DNA from: Pempheris klunzingeri
Lineage: Eukaryota > Chordata > Actinopteri > Acropomatiformes > Pempheridae
Reading direction: 5' to 3'
Assembly (NCBI RefSeq): GCF_042242105.1
Contig: NC_092028.1
Span: forward strand, 14,059,338 to 14,123,337
Length of the DNA stretch: 64,000 nt
Shown here: positions 12,217-43,127 of the stretch, piece by piece
How the letters are laid out: every line of letters starts with the position of its first letter
How positions within the stretch are numbered: the first letter of the stretch is position 1
Program-made: the position numbers and the translations under genes
Notes under the pieces: generated by a model
What the model was told of the DNA's origin: nothing
The model's database searches: none
The model's input: only the letters and a program-made list of their open reading frames with translations

Positions 12217-13464
12217 TCCAGTTCAGCAAATAATTTACTGCCTTCAAAAGAGTGTATTCATATATGAAGCAAAGAAATGCTACTGATGATAAGAGAAGAA
12301 TTAAGTCTACAAAGCAACAGTCTCCAAGATCCTTCGTTTGGCACAGTGAATGAGACTACATCCACTGTTAAAACAATCAGTTGTAAATAAATACATAATG
12401 CATCACAGCAAGCAGCCAAGTTTGTAATTTTTCATCAACATAGTGCATACAACATCAAATTTGATAACAATGATAACTGTCAATAACTATAATGATGATG
12501 GCAAGATTGAGCAGAAGCAATATAATTTACAATCAGTGCATGCTCTAAGCATAATGACATTCATGTCCTCACCTTTTCTTAGATGTCATGTGACACTGGG
12601 TGACGGTGCACTCCAGAAACAGCGAAGAATAAAATAAACACTGCCTTTGTAAACAGTATTGCAACAACAGATGAAACACTTAGGGACATTAAATTATTTA
12701 ACAGTATATTTTGGCACTGAATTTTCATTACATATATAATGAAAATATATAACCTCCCGCCACCTTGTATAAGTGTATATGTGAGGCTTATATATATATA
12801 TATATGATTTAGTATATATATCAACCTCAATCAATATTAAGTCAGATATTTACATTCAATTTGTGTGTGTGTGTTACAGAGAGAGAGAGAGAGACAAAGT
12901 GAGGAAGAGAGAAAATGACTGCTGATCTCTAACTTTTTGTCATGATTGAAATTAAGATTTTCTTCCCCTTTACTGTATCATTTAGAAAACTGCAACATCA
13001 GCCACGCTAAAAAAAAAAAAAAAGAAAAATCAATATGTACTGTGTGCTCGTGACCCTAACTTTTAATAGTTAAAAACAAAGTATTGCCAAGTTCTCTGAT
13101 GTTTTGGCCTCATATTAATTCAGCTTAATAAATGAATCCTTTTCTTGTCACCCTTTCCCCCTCTCCTGCTCCTATGCCTCCCACACTTGTTTTTTTCTCT
13201 GTTGTTCATTTCTTACCCTTCATAAGGCACCAGTCCTGATCATACAGACAGTTGGACCGTGAAGTAGGACCCACATTTGGCAGACCACCATTTCAGTGCA
13301 ACAAATTAAAATAAAGCACTTCCACAATCGATAAACCAGAGATACAGTGATGGTAAATAGAAAGTTAAAATGAATGATAATAGGGGAATGAGGCCTCATA
13401 ATACCAAGGAATTTGTTTTCCAAAAGAATCTAATCTTTCATGACATTTTTCCCCATTTTCTCCT

Positions 13465-30723
<17,259 letters not shown>

Positions 30724-31369
30724 GGCTTTGGATGAAACTGAATGACCTGAGAAGGTTAAAGTGAGCAGATAGATTACTAAACTATTATGTAATAATGCAA
30801 TTAGAACAATTACTGTATTCTGCACTGTAATGTATTTGCTTATTAGTAGCTTATAATTACTGCAGGGAGCACAGAAATAGCACATGTTGGCTGGAGTGGG
30901 AATGAATAGCAAATTATCAGACCTATCGTTTAAAATTCTCGCGCAATTCAGGTGCTGTGCACATGTTTACATCACACAGGCCACAATGACTCGGATTAGA
31001 AGATCACTGCGAAATGATACTGTAAAAACTGAACTCTATCAATCTGCAAATATGCATTCAGTTAATGTTAAACAGAAGCGTCAAGAAGAATTTAATAAAA
31101 GTTTATTTTGCAGGTCTAGTAAAAGGGAACAGGTACACCTCACGGGGTATAAGGTTTAATATTCACGCTTTCCCTCTGCATTTTCTCACCCAAATCTGCA
31201 ACAACATGCCCGAAAATGCGCTATTCACCAAACGAGCCTACCCTCGCCGCAGGCAGACTGTAAACCTCATTCTATTGTCAACCTGTTTGTGGTAACGTGT
31301 CAAAAAGATCCTATGCTGTTATTCAAGGCGTTTCCTCGGTGAAATCGCCAGGCTGATGTGACAAAATGA

Positions 31370-31900
31370 TGGGGCTATACGAGGCGGCATCACTCGCACC
31401 TCCCCCGGCCCTCTTTGTGCGGAGGACGATTTTTGGCATCAGTCATCACCAACGAGAGACCGACAACCGTCTCAGCAACCTTGAAAGGCGCCCGTCGCTT
31501 ACCTTTATCTTCCAGGCTGCGTCCCGTGCTCTGTTACTTTGACTGTATCCTGTTGCTTTAGGCCCCGAGAACACGGCGGGGATTGTGCTGGTGAGATGCC
31601 CCTAGCTGGTTACCGTGTGGTTGACGCATTCGGCTATGATGTGAGGGCATTTGTGTTGAAGCTTCAGGTGCGCCCTAGCGGCCGCACGCAGGAACTGCAG
31701 CGGCGCGCGGGAGATATCCACATTTTGTCTGTGGGCGCTGGAGGAGCTGTCCACCAGCACGGTGCTGAAGTGTGTCCGAAACAAGGCTGCACGGTGTATC
31801 AAGGTAATCAGACGGATAGAAATGCAGCACGCAGTGTACGCTTGCTCATTTTAAGGCCTGCATGTGCCGTACGGTATGCATGGCGAACACTTTTGTGCCC
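31370..31900 (-). promoter_or_regulatory. sez6l2 CpG-rich promoter and 5' UTR exon
   Basis: This is the most CpG-rich stretch of the window, with GCGGCCGC near 31.68 kb and GGCGCGCGGG beside it. On the minus strand a donor AAAG|GTAAGC lies at 31501-31503, and the exon with the sez6l2 start has an acceptor CTTCTCAG just before 30746, so a non-coding first exon ending at 31503 is likely. The exact transcription start is not visible. asphd1 starts 2-3 kb away on the other strand, so the region may serve both genes. Confidence 0.6.
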
Positions 31901-31903
31901 GTT

Positions 31904-33512
31904 TGTTTCCTGTGATGGTTGGATGTTTGCGCAAACATGCAATGCGGACATTAAATATGAGCCAGCTGAGCTGTGTGGGCTGGTGCAGAGCAAAAGCAAA
32001 ATGAATGCTGAAGCGACTGCAAGAAAAACGACCCAAGTCCACAGTTTATGGGACACAGTTTATGAAGCGTAGCCGTGCTGTCGCCTAATAGGTGTTTCCA
32101 GTGGGCAGTATCATCACTTAGCATGTAATTGATGCAACTACTAAACGATTGTGTTGGAATAAGCCTATAGGGAAAGAGCCCTCCCACCTAAAACACATCC
32201 GCACACAGACGTGCACGCATTCATGTTTTCTCTTTGTAACAGTAGAAAGAAAAGAAAAAAAATCAAACCTCTCAGCCTGTCTGTCTGACTCACTGTTTAC
32301 ATCCTAAACACACACACAGACACACACACACACACACAAGATTTTGATCAAATCGTGTGCAAATCAGTTTCCAGACCAGTTGCTTACAGGACAGAAATTT
32401 GCCTGCGCTATTATCATGAACATTTTTATCATCTGATGAAGAAATCCTATTTATATACAACCCAATTCCAATATTTGGTGCCTGGTACTTTTGCACAGTT
32501 GATATGATTGAGTAAGGGTCCATGTCAGTGGGTGCTCTGCAAATCTTTTGCACAGAATATATAAACAATGGCATTGCTTGCTACCCATGTAATGTTCATA
32601 TTTGCTAATGATTAATTTCAACATTATCATAACCTAGAATTACATTCATTGTGCCAAAGTTCACTGTGACAAAAACTATTAGTGTCAGCAACAACAACAA
32701 CAACAGCTGAAAGCCAGCGAACAGACTTTTCAATGGGAAAGAGAGCACCAAACAGTGCATTACAATGACTGTGATCATAAGACAAGTATCCCAACTAGAC
32801 AAAAGTTGAGGCTGATAGGGAAAACTTTGAAGAAGTTTCCAAAGACTGATCCGTCATCTTTCATAACTCTAGCCCGTTTAATTTGCAGACCTCAAGGTGA
32901 CAAAGGCAAACATGATGAATTTAGCATTAAAAAAAAGAAGAGGACATTCTCTGAATTAGCAGCCAAGTCAGAGCGGTGTAAGTGGAGAGCCTTGATATGA
33001 CTTCAGAGTATTGCCTGCTGTGAAATCTTTAGCTACATCTTACATAACACCATGACGTCAGTCTCAGAAGCAGCTAAGGGTCACCGGCTCCATGATGGAC
33101 CAGCAACCTATTGGAAATGTTTCACTAATTTCTTCCAAGCATGCTGGGATAGGTCTCAGCTCCCTGTGACCCTGGAGGGGATTAAAGTAAAGAAAATAAA
33201 TGAGTCTGCTGTTTGACACAGGACGGTTTATCATTCTCTTTAGGCTGTTTTTGTTGGCAAACAGGGCCACCATGATCTGCAAGACTTTGACAAGCCAAAC
33301 AATGTCTTTGGATTGTAGCAAAGACAGCCAAGAACACTTATTCCTGTTGTTTTTATTATGTAAAAGCATCAACATTAAAGGCTAATAGTCATGAAGTAGA
33401 AGAACTGATCCTAGGCCATTAAAAACACAGTTTTTATTTCACTGGTATAGTTAATAATCAGAGATTATTTTATCGTACTTACCATAATCTCTCAATCTGT
33501 TTCTATTTCAGT
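31904..33512. other. Intergenic between sez6l2 and asphd1
   Basis: No gene seen. It contains a (CA)n run near 32310-32338, an AAC trinucleotide run near 32690-32705 and the repeat tail described next. Confidence 0.5.
33050..33200 (+). repeat. Dispersed fish repeat tail
   Basis: CATGCTGGGATAGGTCTCAG, then TGTGACCCTGGAGGGGATTA and AAGAAAATAAATGA. This matches the common teleost element that ends in a GATTAAGCGG..AAAATGGATGG-type tail; here it is diverged and truncated. Confidence 0.55.
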
Positions 33513-33539
33513 GTTTTAGTGTCTCACAAAATTTAAAGG

Positions 33540-35831
33540 ATGCACTGGTCAATGAACACACTTCCCTTGCCTCCATATGTTGAGCTGGGTGTCCATTCAC
33601 TGAGTGGCCTTCTGTGGACTCTACTGCTACTTTTTCTGTGGCACTGTTATCGGATGGGCTCTGATCTGCCAATCCCAGGCCATGCACATGCTGGAAAGCT
33701 CAAGTCAGGCTCAAGGCGGTCCATGATGTCCCGTGGCGGTAGCTGTGCAGGACCAAAATACAATGTGCGATCCAAGCTGTCGAGAAGTGATCAAATTACT
33801 CCCTTTATTTCCATGGAAACAGAGGAGGATGAGGAGCAGGGACAGGGCTACCTCACCCCAGTGCTGAGTCATGCCTTGTTCCCAGCCCAGGCATCTGCAG
33901 AAGCCAAGAAACTGTACGCAGCACTGCAGGAGTATGCCAAACGCTACAGTTGGGTGGGCATGGGCCGCATTCACAAGGGCCTCCGTGAGCAGGTACAAGT
34001 TTATTCCATGCCGTCAGAAGCTGGTGCGCTTACAATTGGCAGTAAATCTTGTGTCTTGTGTGTTGTTCACTAATGTGTTGCATTGAATTTGATCACAGTC
34101 ACTTTGTTTTTATAGCATACATGACTGCATAATCTTTTGTAAACAGGGTTGTTCTAACTTCATTTTGTCCAAACGTGGTTAATTTGAGGACATAGTTTCT
34201 CCAAATAATGGACAAAAGAAACATTGTCAAGAATTAACCATTGATTTCTCATTGTCCTGACTGTAGGTCAGACTGAATGATCACTCTGCTATACAGAAGC
34301 CTCATCTTTTCTTCCTGCCAGATGTCCCAAGTGTTCCTTTTTTCCCACGTGATGCTCATCGACATGACATTGAGGTCTTGGAAGCCAACTATTCTGTAAT
34401 CTTGGCTGAATTCAAGGCTGTTTACCAGCGGGGCATTGATCCAAAATCAGGCTGGACCTGTCTGGGACCAAAGGTACACTACAGGCCTGCTATGGGAAAG
34501 GAAAGAAATGTGTGTTGCACTGACAATGTATTTTTGCACTCACAATAACTAAGCTTGTCTGTGACTTAGGGAAGTGACTATTTCTCCATTTAAAAAATTC
34601 ACCTACAGTATATGTGCTGTTAATAAGAGATTAAAATAACTGATTTGTTTAATTCTGATTTGCTTGTCTCATCTCAATAATGTTAATTGCTGGTCATTGT
34701 CTCTTTCAGGGTCAGGCGGCGTTTCCTTTGTACAGTGCAGGTGTCTGTGTGGCAGGAAACTGTCGCTCCTGTCCCTGCACCTACCGGACACTTCTCTCTC
34801 TACGTACGTTTATAAGCAGCAACTCTCTGGGATCTGCTGGATTTTGGCTGTTGGGGCCTGGAGCTACACTGGGAAGCTCCTATGGACCCACCAATACACG
34901 CCTACGCTGTCACCTTGGTGAGTAAAAGAATTACACTCATCATGGTTTATCTGCATTTATCTGCATCTTGGATAAATCTGACGACCCTTCACTTGTGAAA
35001 GTTAATCAAGCTTTTTCTTTCGTCACACAGTGTACTGGAATTTGTTGCACTGTGCTCAACTGTAACTCACTGAGTCAGTGTCAGAATACTATGTGCTTTT
35101 GAATTGTTCCGGTGCAACTAATGCATTATTGTCAGACTTAACTACACCAAAAAGAGAGGAGAAAAATAACCAGATACTAATCTATTGCATAATGTGATAC
35201 TTTGTAGGTCAGGGTTAAGGTTCACTTTCCCTTAGCCCATTTTGTACTGTGATCCGTCTGGCTGTAATCCTCTCTGCGTTGAACACAGACAGGGATGGAG
35301 TGCACGGCCTTCTTAGCTAAGGGAAAACATAATATTTTGTTTCCGAAGTCTAAAAACAGACATCACTTTTGTAGGTCTGCAGACTCCACCCCTGTGTGAG
35401 CTGGTGGTCGGAGGGGAGCCTCAATGCTGGTCAGAGGGACACTGCCTCCTGGTTGATGACTCGTTCCTTCACACTGTATCCCACAAGGGTTGGTGAATCA
35501 CATAACATTTTTAAAAACTAATTTTATCGTAATTTGTGGCCATATATCATGTTTCCAGACACATGGTTAATAACTGCATTTATTCATTAAAAAGAAAAAA
35601 GAATGTAAAGTGCCTATAACTCAACTCAAGTATCTTCAGTAGTTTTGCTCCATTTCTTGAGTTGTTCTCAACAGTTGAACCACAATTTTGACAAAATTTG
35701 CATTTGTTTCGATCTCTAAAGGGCCTCCAGATGCTGGACCCCGAGTCATTTTGAGTGTGGACCTCTGGCATCCAAATGTGGCTGCTGCAGAGAGACAAGC
35801 TTTGGACTTCATGTTCAGCCCTGACCTCTGA
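33540..35831 (+). CDS. asphd1: ASPHD1 (aspartate beta-hydroxylase domain 1)
   Basis: Predicted type II membrane protein with a 2-oxoglutarate/Fe(II) aspartyl hydroxylase-like domain; its substrate is not known. Five plus-strand coding exons: 33540-33992, 34267-34473, 34710-34917, 35375-35488 and 35722-35831, together 1092 nt or 363 residues, all in phase. The start is the first ATG of the open frame; an acceptor (CTATTTCAG) 27 nt upstream shows a non-coding exon precedes it. A hydrophobic helix [14 protein letters not shown] lies near residues 23-36. The region [20 protein letters not shown] leads into the domain: [40 protein letters not shown] and [14 protein letters not shown]. The histidines of RCHLGL and DDSFLH match the metal ligands of ASPH. 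It ends [17 protein letters not shown]. Divergent to sez6l2, as I recall for the mammalian pair. Confidence 0.95.
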
Positions 35832-36618
35832 ATTTACTCCTGCACTACCAACATACAATATGCAGGGATGCCTTACCTTCGCCCTGCTTGTTGTGTGTCA
35901 TGCATCTCATTCCAGTCGATGAATCACTGTGTGAATCTGCCCTAAGAATTACACAAGCCATTAGCCAGGCTTTCAAGTGGTGTTGGATTTATGGTCTGCA
36001 CCAGGAAGTGCCACATGAACGCATTATCATGGATGATGTTAGACAACTCTACACGCTAGACAATTTGGCTGCAAACAACAAACAGACATCAATTGAAAGC
36101 ACAATGAGATCTAACCTAAGAAGAGCAGATCACTGCATTGTAAATCTTATCTTAGCATCATATACTATGCTAGTGAATGCTACTTGCATGTGAAACCTGT
36201 CTGTCCTGATTACTGGACTTTGTTTTGAGCTGCTAATGCATGTGCTCATATGCCTTCTGGAAGGGCAGGCCTTTAGAGTCAGACTGGAATGCTTTATTTT
36301 AGATTTAGGTAGAGAAGCTAGCTCAACCAAGTAACTGTGAAAACATGAAAATATATAAATGTACATTTTGTATCTATTTTTGTTCTCCAAAAGGAATGCC
36401 AAATGCATAATTCTTGAATACTGTGGTTATCCTTTCCTCTTCGTTACTGCACTTATTACTACCCCCTGTTTATGCTTGTATATTTCTATTTACAAATTAA
36501 CAAATATATTTTTCTTTGTTTATTGATATAACTGGTGGTTTGTTAACAGTTCATATATTGTATGATATGCATACATCAAGGTTTTTGTCAATTCTGTTTT
36601 CTTGGAATCCAAATAACA

Positions 36619-36624
36619 AATAAA
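36619..36624 (+). terminator. Candidate asphd1 poly(A) signal
   Basis: AATAAA about 790 bp after the stop codon. It is plausible, but the region is AT-rich. Confidence 0.35.
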
Positions 36625-36838
36625 TAACTAACTAAATCAGTATTGAGTCGGTGTAATTTGAATGTACACTTTTGTTGATATTGTACGCACTGAGAAGAGC
36701 TGTTTTGCAGGGCTCTCAAATAAGTAATGGACTTTTTATATGCATTTGTCTTAATCTAGTTTGCATGAAAATATACCATTTTTATTGCAGGGAAAACCAT
36801 ATCAACTACATGACTTGATAAAAAAAAGAAAAGAAATG

Positions 36839-37938
36839 TTAACCCTGGAGAACCCAAGAACCCTTTTCTTCTTTGGAAAATTATGAACTATGCATTAAAT
36901 GACTGCTATAAGTTCACTGAACATATCCACTTTTTCAATTTTAACCCTTTATTCCCTAATTTAGGATTAGGGCCAAATTTGACCCATTGGGCTTTAGGCG
37001 TATCATTTCAAAGAATCACAATAACAAACACTGTCAATGCAAACTATTTTAAACTTAGGAAAATAAACTGGATTTCAAATGTACAAACACACTTTGGCCA
37101 ATGGAAACAAGAACACAAGGCCAAAAAACTAACACCATGGGTCTTTGCTTATCAAAAAATCTGTTCTGCTAGAGAGAGGAACTCACACTAGACATTGTGG
37201 TAGTCTTTGAAACAATTTCTTTTTTTGTTGATGCAGAGAGGAACTTTTTCACACATTTGAACACATTTTTCACAGTGCATTTCAGTTTTGAGGTCCTTGC
37301 ACACAGCACATCGATGGCAATTGACTTATTATATATATTTATATATAAAATAAGTAATAAGTTATTATATTATTATAGTTATTATAAGTATTAGTCTCTG
37401 GCCCTGTACTACTGAGGTAACTTAGTAAAATATATTATACAAATGAATTTATTTCAAGGCTTTAGCCAAATACAGGACTGTCACCATTCTCCATCTACAA
37501 AGTCACTCAAAGAACCAAAGGGTCATTTTTGACCCGACATTTTTTAACCCATACACCCAGAGGGTCATTTTTGGCCCATCGTTTTTGAACTAGCTCAGAG
37601 TTGCTAATTTATCCAAAAAGAATATAAAACGTACTTCTAGGCATTCTGCAAGCTAATACTAAATAGATTAACAAAAAAAGCACAATTTTACCAACCACTG
37701 GTTTGCTGAGAAGACAATGTTTCCAGCTCAACAAAACAGCATGTGGTCAGTCATCTTGTCACTACCACTCTGGCTCATGTCAGTTCAATATTCATCCACT
37801 AAGTGTCTCTATGCAGGGGTCAGAAGTGGCACTCTGGGTTTTTGAAGTTAAATTTGACAATTTTTTTTATGTTTGTTCATTTTGGGTAGCAGCAATTAAC
37901 AGCGGCCAAATTTGACCACGTGGGTTCTCCAGGGTTAA
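36839..37938. mobile_element. Internally deleted piggyBac element
   Basis: Terminal inverted repeats CCCTGGAGAACCC (from 36843) and GGGTTCTCCAGGG (to 37934) are exact complements. They are flanked on both sides by TTAA (36839-36842 and 37935-37938), the piggyBac target site. The length is about 1.1 kb, far shorter than an autonomous copy. Inside, short subterminal repeats resembling TCATTTTTGACCC recur near both ends. The interior keeps the end of a transposase on the minus strand. Confidence 0.9.
37188..37335 (-). pseudogene. piggyBac transposase C-terminal Cys-rich remnant
   Basis: Minus-strand frame with the pattern C-H-R-C-A-V-C, then HCEKC, CEKVPLC, and a final NCFKDYHNV followed by TAG at 37188-37190. 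This spacing of cysteines ending in a D-Y-H motif is the Cys-rich zinc-binding tail of piggyBac transposases, which binds the terminal repeats. The catalytic DDD core is absent, so the copy is non-autonomous. Confidence 0.75.
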
Positions 37939-37989
37939 TGTGCCTATTCTCCATGGTACCCCGTATTACATTTTATACTTTAACACATC

Positions 37990-38560
37990 ATACATGTCTT
38001 TTGATTTAAATTAAGGTAATCATATTTAAATATTACACTCAAACTAAAACTAGGTATGAAACAACATTTTAGTTGTCTGAAAAAAAAACATAAAAACTAG
38101 AGTTCAGAAAAAAAATGGAAAAACTGAAATTATATTGTGTACCTACAAAACTAACTAAACTAAAATGAAAATATACAGGAAACCGCTTTACTGTTAATCA
38201 TTGGTCAAATTTGTCAACTAAACGAGCATGAGGAGACACTGGTGCATATGTTCATTGAGACTCTGATGTTTACATGACTGGGAGTCAATAGCCCTCATAA
38301 AGTGTTATGTTTGTAATGTAATAACAATTCTGGACTTTTTAAATCTTGCCCCTGACAAAAACACTTCCCCAATATTATGATACAAAAAAACTAAAAATGA
38401 TACCGAAACTAATAAAAACTAACTAAACATTCGATAACAATATAAAATGAGCTGAAACAGGCAAACTAACTGAAATAAAACGGAGGTGAAAACAAAAATT
38501 AAAAATAAAATAAAAATAAAAACTATGAAAATTAAAAAACGATAATAACTCTGATTTAAA
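37990..38560. repeat. A-rich AACTAAAA-type degenerate repeat
   Basis: Loose repetition of AAACTAAAA, TAAAACTA and AAAAATAAAA motifs, very A-rich on the plus strand. Possibly a decayed simple repeat or element tail. No coding content. Confidence 0.45.
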
Positions 38561-41500
38561 GACATTAAAACATCATTTTGTAGAACACATTCTGGTTCAT
38601 TAAGCTCCTATATCTTTTTGTTTGTTGCGTTTTTCTGTGAGTCCACGAGATTAGAGTGATGATTTTGTCTTATCTGCCATCTGTTCATCTGAGGATCCCA
38701 TGATGAGGATTACAGAGACTGAACTAATCCACCCCAGAGAGACAGATTATTCCTGAGATTGTTTGCATGTACAGTAGTTGCATGTATGTTGTGTCGTGAT
38801 GAATGATTCGTTCAAAACTGGATATTTATTCTATGAGTTGTGTGGGATTGGGTGAGAAGCTCAACACCATTGTCAAATTCACGAGCAAATACTTTTTAGT
38901 CTAATTTCATTAGAGGAATGCATTAAGGATGCATTAAGCATGACCTAGAAGACAATGCATGATATAATATATGTAGAATTTGCCAGTTAGATCTCAGATG
39001 AAAGTGACACATATATATGTAGGCAATAAATACTAAAATAGGGGTAAAGATTTAAGAATATTCCCACCAATGGTGTTTAGACACTGGGGTGAAAAGTATA
39101 GTTGAGAACTGAATACTGTGGAGAAGACTTCTGATGAGCACAGTCTCATGGCCGCTGAATGTGATGACAAGTGGAGGTACATGGGGTAAAGGGGGCTCAA
39201 CTTGCCTGAAATGACAGGTGACAGTGGACAGTTTTAAACTTTGACAGCTATGAGATGATTGGCTCATGAGGCTTTGAGCGGGAATTTTAGCAGTTTAAGT
39301 GTGAGAGTGTAAATGTCCACAATAAGATAATGAATTAGAGGCAGGAGGAGAACTGTGATTGCGCCATATTTTCCCTTGTGAAAGTGAAAATATTGAGCAA
39401 TCACGGTTGGAGAGTCCTCTCGATTGAATTTCTGATAAGCTTCATAACAACGAAATTTAGCATTACTATCATGGGTCAAAATCAAAGGATGGAAGGGTCT
39501 TGGAAAAAAACTCTACCACATCATCACAAGGCGAAGTTATGCACCTTGCTATGTCAATTCAGTGATGGCATCTGTAAATCCTTGCCGTAACATCTTTTGA
39601 TATCTTTTAGTGATACAGCAATTGTCAATTCTCTATTACCTCAAGAGATTATGACCAGCACATGCATTTGAAAGACAAAAATAGCTATTGTCACGCTCAG
39701 CAATTTTCCTGTTGGCCTTTTGTTATGCAACCGCATTAGCAACCTTTGAGGGATTATTTTCAGTGGAAGATGCCAAATGAACAAAGTGGTTGGAAAAATA
39801 AATCTGTAATTATTATTATTATTATTATCATCATCATCATTGGTAATCTGCCATTCGGAAATTAAGTCAGTAATTTTTGTTGAAATTCGGATTACTCGCC
39901 CGGTTTATGCAATATTCTGTTAATTTAGGTTTAGTGAAGCTCTATGATATGTAAGTAAGACTATTGTCTACTACTACAGTGCGCACATTCCATGGAATGG
40001 CAGATCTGTACTTCAGTAATCAATTGTACTCAACTAATAAAAAAAATTTAATTCACAGGCTTGACAACAACACAAATTTTTGCTTGACAGTGAAGCAGAA
40101 TCATTCCATGAATTAATGAAATATACGGACGTAATCATTAGAGATCATCTTCTGGGGATCCACAACACCAAACTGAAAAGCTTTCCAGTATGTTGCTTGA
40201 GAAAAAAAGTGCTGGATAGACTGTCGGATAAATGAATTGACTAAACCTTTTCCATAACCTTATCAATAAGAATGTATTTTCTCATAAACACAGGATATGT
40301 GAACATGTGGTGATATTTGTTGACAAATACATTTATTTCTCATTAACTGTATTTGTTAATATGACATTTTGACAAATGAATCAACATTTTACAGTTCAAT
40401 AACTGTAAAAACTTTAAAACATTACATCATTTAACTGACTGAATTTACTTCATATAACTCACTGCATGTCAACTAATTGATCACAAAGGAACAATCTCTC
40501 ATCAGACGTGTGTGCCACCCCAGCTGCAGCAAGTGGAGGAGAGCAGGATCAGACATTATGTGTAAAAATGAACAGTAAACAAGAAGAAATGCCAAACATT
40601 GGAGAAATACGTCGCATTTTTATTGTTTAAAATGTACAATTTATCTTTTAGATGTAAGTATGCTCATACGCAAAACTAAGAATTTTGATGGCTTCCTTTA
40701 CACAGTAGTGGTATTAGGTAAGAGGTGAAGAAGGGGGAGCAGTGGACACTTGGCCCACATCGTGTTCTCTTGGTGCCACTGAAGGGGCAGATGGTTTTTA
40801 TGCCAGGGTCAAGGCTGCAGCCACATTAAAGGGTCTGTGGCAGAGTCAACTATTACTTTTGGGAGGACACGGCTGAGCAGCTGATTTATGTTTATAATGT
40901 CCTCAGGATCAGACACAATTCTGCTGTCATGTGCTGCCAACTAGCATGCAGTCCGGTTACTAATGGCTTCCATGGGCTAATGCCATGTTCATGTATCATA
41001 GGAGTTACATATGTATTTCATTTGTGACTAAATAGCGCTCACGTCAACATCCAAATTGTAATTACTGGGAGACTGACATCAGCATGGATGTCTCAATTCT
41101 TAAAGTTTAATGGCTATTGTACAATATTGTCAAACTACAGTATTTTTAAACTTTTACATGATCAACTCTGTCTTGAGTTGTCAGTATTGTATCACATGTC
41201 AGTATCTCTACCATCCATCCCATATGAAGAGAACTTGGAAAGAGCCTCACCTCCCAAAGACCAGTAAAAAAAAAAAACAGAGGTTTACACCCACATAAGA
41301 TATTAGTTTGTATTTTCTTAAGTTCTGAGAAAGAACAACTTTTAGAACTTATTTTTGATAATGATGAAGTATGTTTATGGAGGGAAAAAGGGCAGTGTCT
41401 AGAGAGGGATATTCATATCACATATGTTGCCTTCAACATGTAATTTAATCACATGTTGAGAACATCAGTGCTCCATTTCAAATTCAAACGTTCAAATTAT

Positions 41501-41700
41501 CTAAAGAAATAATTTCACTTGCATAATTTTTCCATAGCAAAGACTGTAAGATTTTTTTTTTTACACCTTTGGTTTTACTTAAATTCTCCAAGTCCAGCCC
41601 AACCAACAGTGCAGCACACCCAGATTATCACACAGATTTGCTCTCTGTACTTTTCAAATTTTAGCAGCACTCCTAACTGGACATTTCAAGACACCTCTAA
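38561..41700. other. Intergenic, no gene recognised
   Basis: AT-rich sequence with a short ATT/ATC run near 39790-39840. Reading frames here are short and show no family signature. Confidence 0.45.
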
Positions 41701-41711
41701 TTTCACACACA

Positions 41712-41717
41712 TTTATT
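41712..41717 (-). terminator. Candidate cabp5 poly(A) signal
   Basis: Minus-strand AATAAA about 345 bp past the cabp5 stop. Others are possible. Confidence 0.3.
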
Positions 41718-42060
41718 AGTTCTTCTTATCTGAACAGCTGACAGTGCTGTATGCACTCACTGCTCTGTGGGACAGGTCTTAGGGATTCAGGGCAAACTAG
41801 ATGATAACAAGCTTTTTGTTGCGCTTAAATGAAGCATCCAAGAGGTGTTAATGGTGTGGCTGCCTAAGGCCATGCCCTTAAGAGCTTTTAGCGATTTTAT
41901 ATCCGTCAATTTTGATAAAAGCAACAAAACTTTGCTCATTTGAAATCTTGTATGAATCAGATACCACTTAAAAAACGGGGGGAAAAAAAGAAACATTTTC
42001 ATTAGAAGTGGACTACAATCAGTAAAAAACATTTACAGTCATGTATTCATTCTTCTGTCC

Positions 42061-43092
42061 TCATTTCTGCGCCATCATTTTCACAAACTCTGTGGAGAGA
42101 ATGGACAAGATACTGATAAGCTAAATTCTTGTAGGTGTATACTATAGCAAACTGAGATCACAATTTCAATCATAGCTAGGACAGTGCCACACTTCATGCA
42201 TGTTCTGCTTTGGTATTGAATATAAATAGTAAGAAATCTGACTGAACAAATTATTCCAAGAACAGATTTTTTGAAAAATTTCAGACATTGTGTCTTAGCA
42301 GCAAAAATTAAGGTGACACTAATAATATTAATGCAGGCTCAGGTGCCTGTAGTTGTTGCAGTAAGTCATACCAGTGAGTCAGCTACAATACCTTCTATAC
42401 CAACTTCTGTATCTCACAGAGCAAACAAGTTAATATAACACTACAAAACAACTACATATATTTGCGTGTGTTTGTTTCTCACCCTCAAAGTCAACTGTTC
42501 CATCTCCATTGTTGTCAGCTTCTCTGACCACTTGATCAATTTCTTTTGGGCTGGCATGTTCTCCTAATAACTTCATCATGGCATGTCTCAGCTCATCAGA
42601 TGTGATCGCCCCATCACCATCTATATCAAACTGTATGAAAGGGGGAGGAAAAACAGGTTAAAACTCATATTGTAGTCATGAAATGATGTTTTGCCAGAGT
42701 TCAGCTTTTACAGCATGTTCATTTAATATCCACCATGGGGTGCCAAAGACCAAAAAAAGAGAATAGGTATGTTGAGCTCACCTCTCTAAATGCCTCTTTA
42801 AGTTCCTTCAACCCAATCATCCCTGCAGTTTCAGCAAGAAGCTTAGGGGTCATCAGTTCCACGAAATCGTCAAAGTCCACCCGCCCCCCCACTGTGATAA
42901 GACAAATTATATGACTAATATAAGTATAAGCAATTAGTGACAGTTTTTCCAGCTATCTTTATTCATCTTCCATGCTTGAAATAAAGGAATTCATACAAAA
43001 TCTCAGTGAAGTGCATCATACAGTGTTCAGTCAGTCATTCAAGTGTGGATAGGTTGTCTATAGTTGCTGTTAATATTTTAGTTGCTGTTTGT

Positions 43093-43127
<35 letters not shown>

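Noticed and set aside
31539-32072. 177-residue open frame on the plus strand
   Set aside because: It lies across the CpG-rich sez6l2 promoter, where high GC lowers stop frequency; no domain, no homology I recognise, no splice context.
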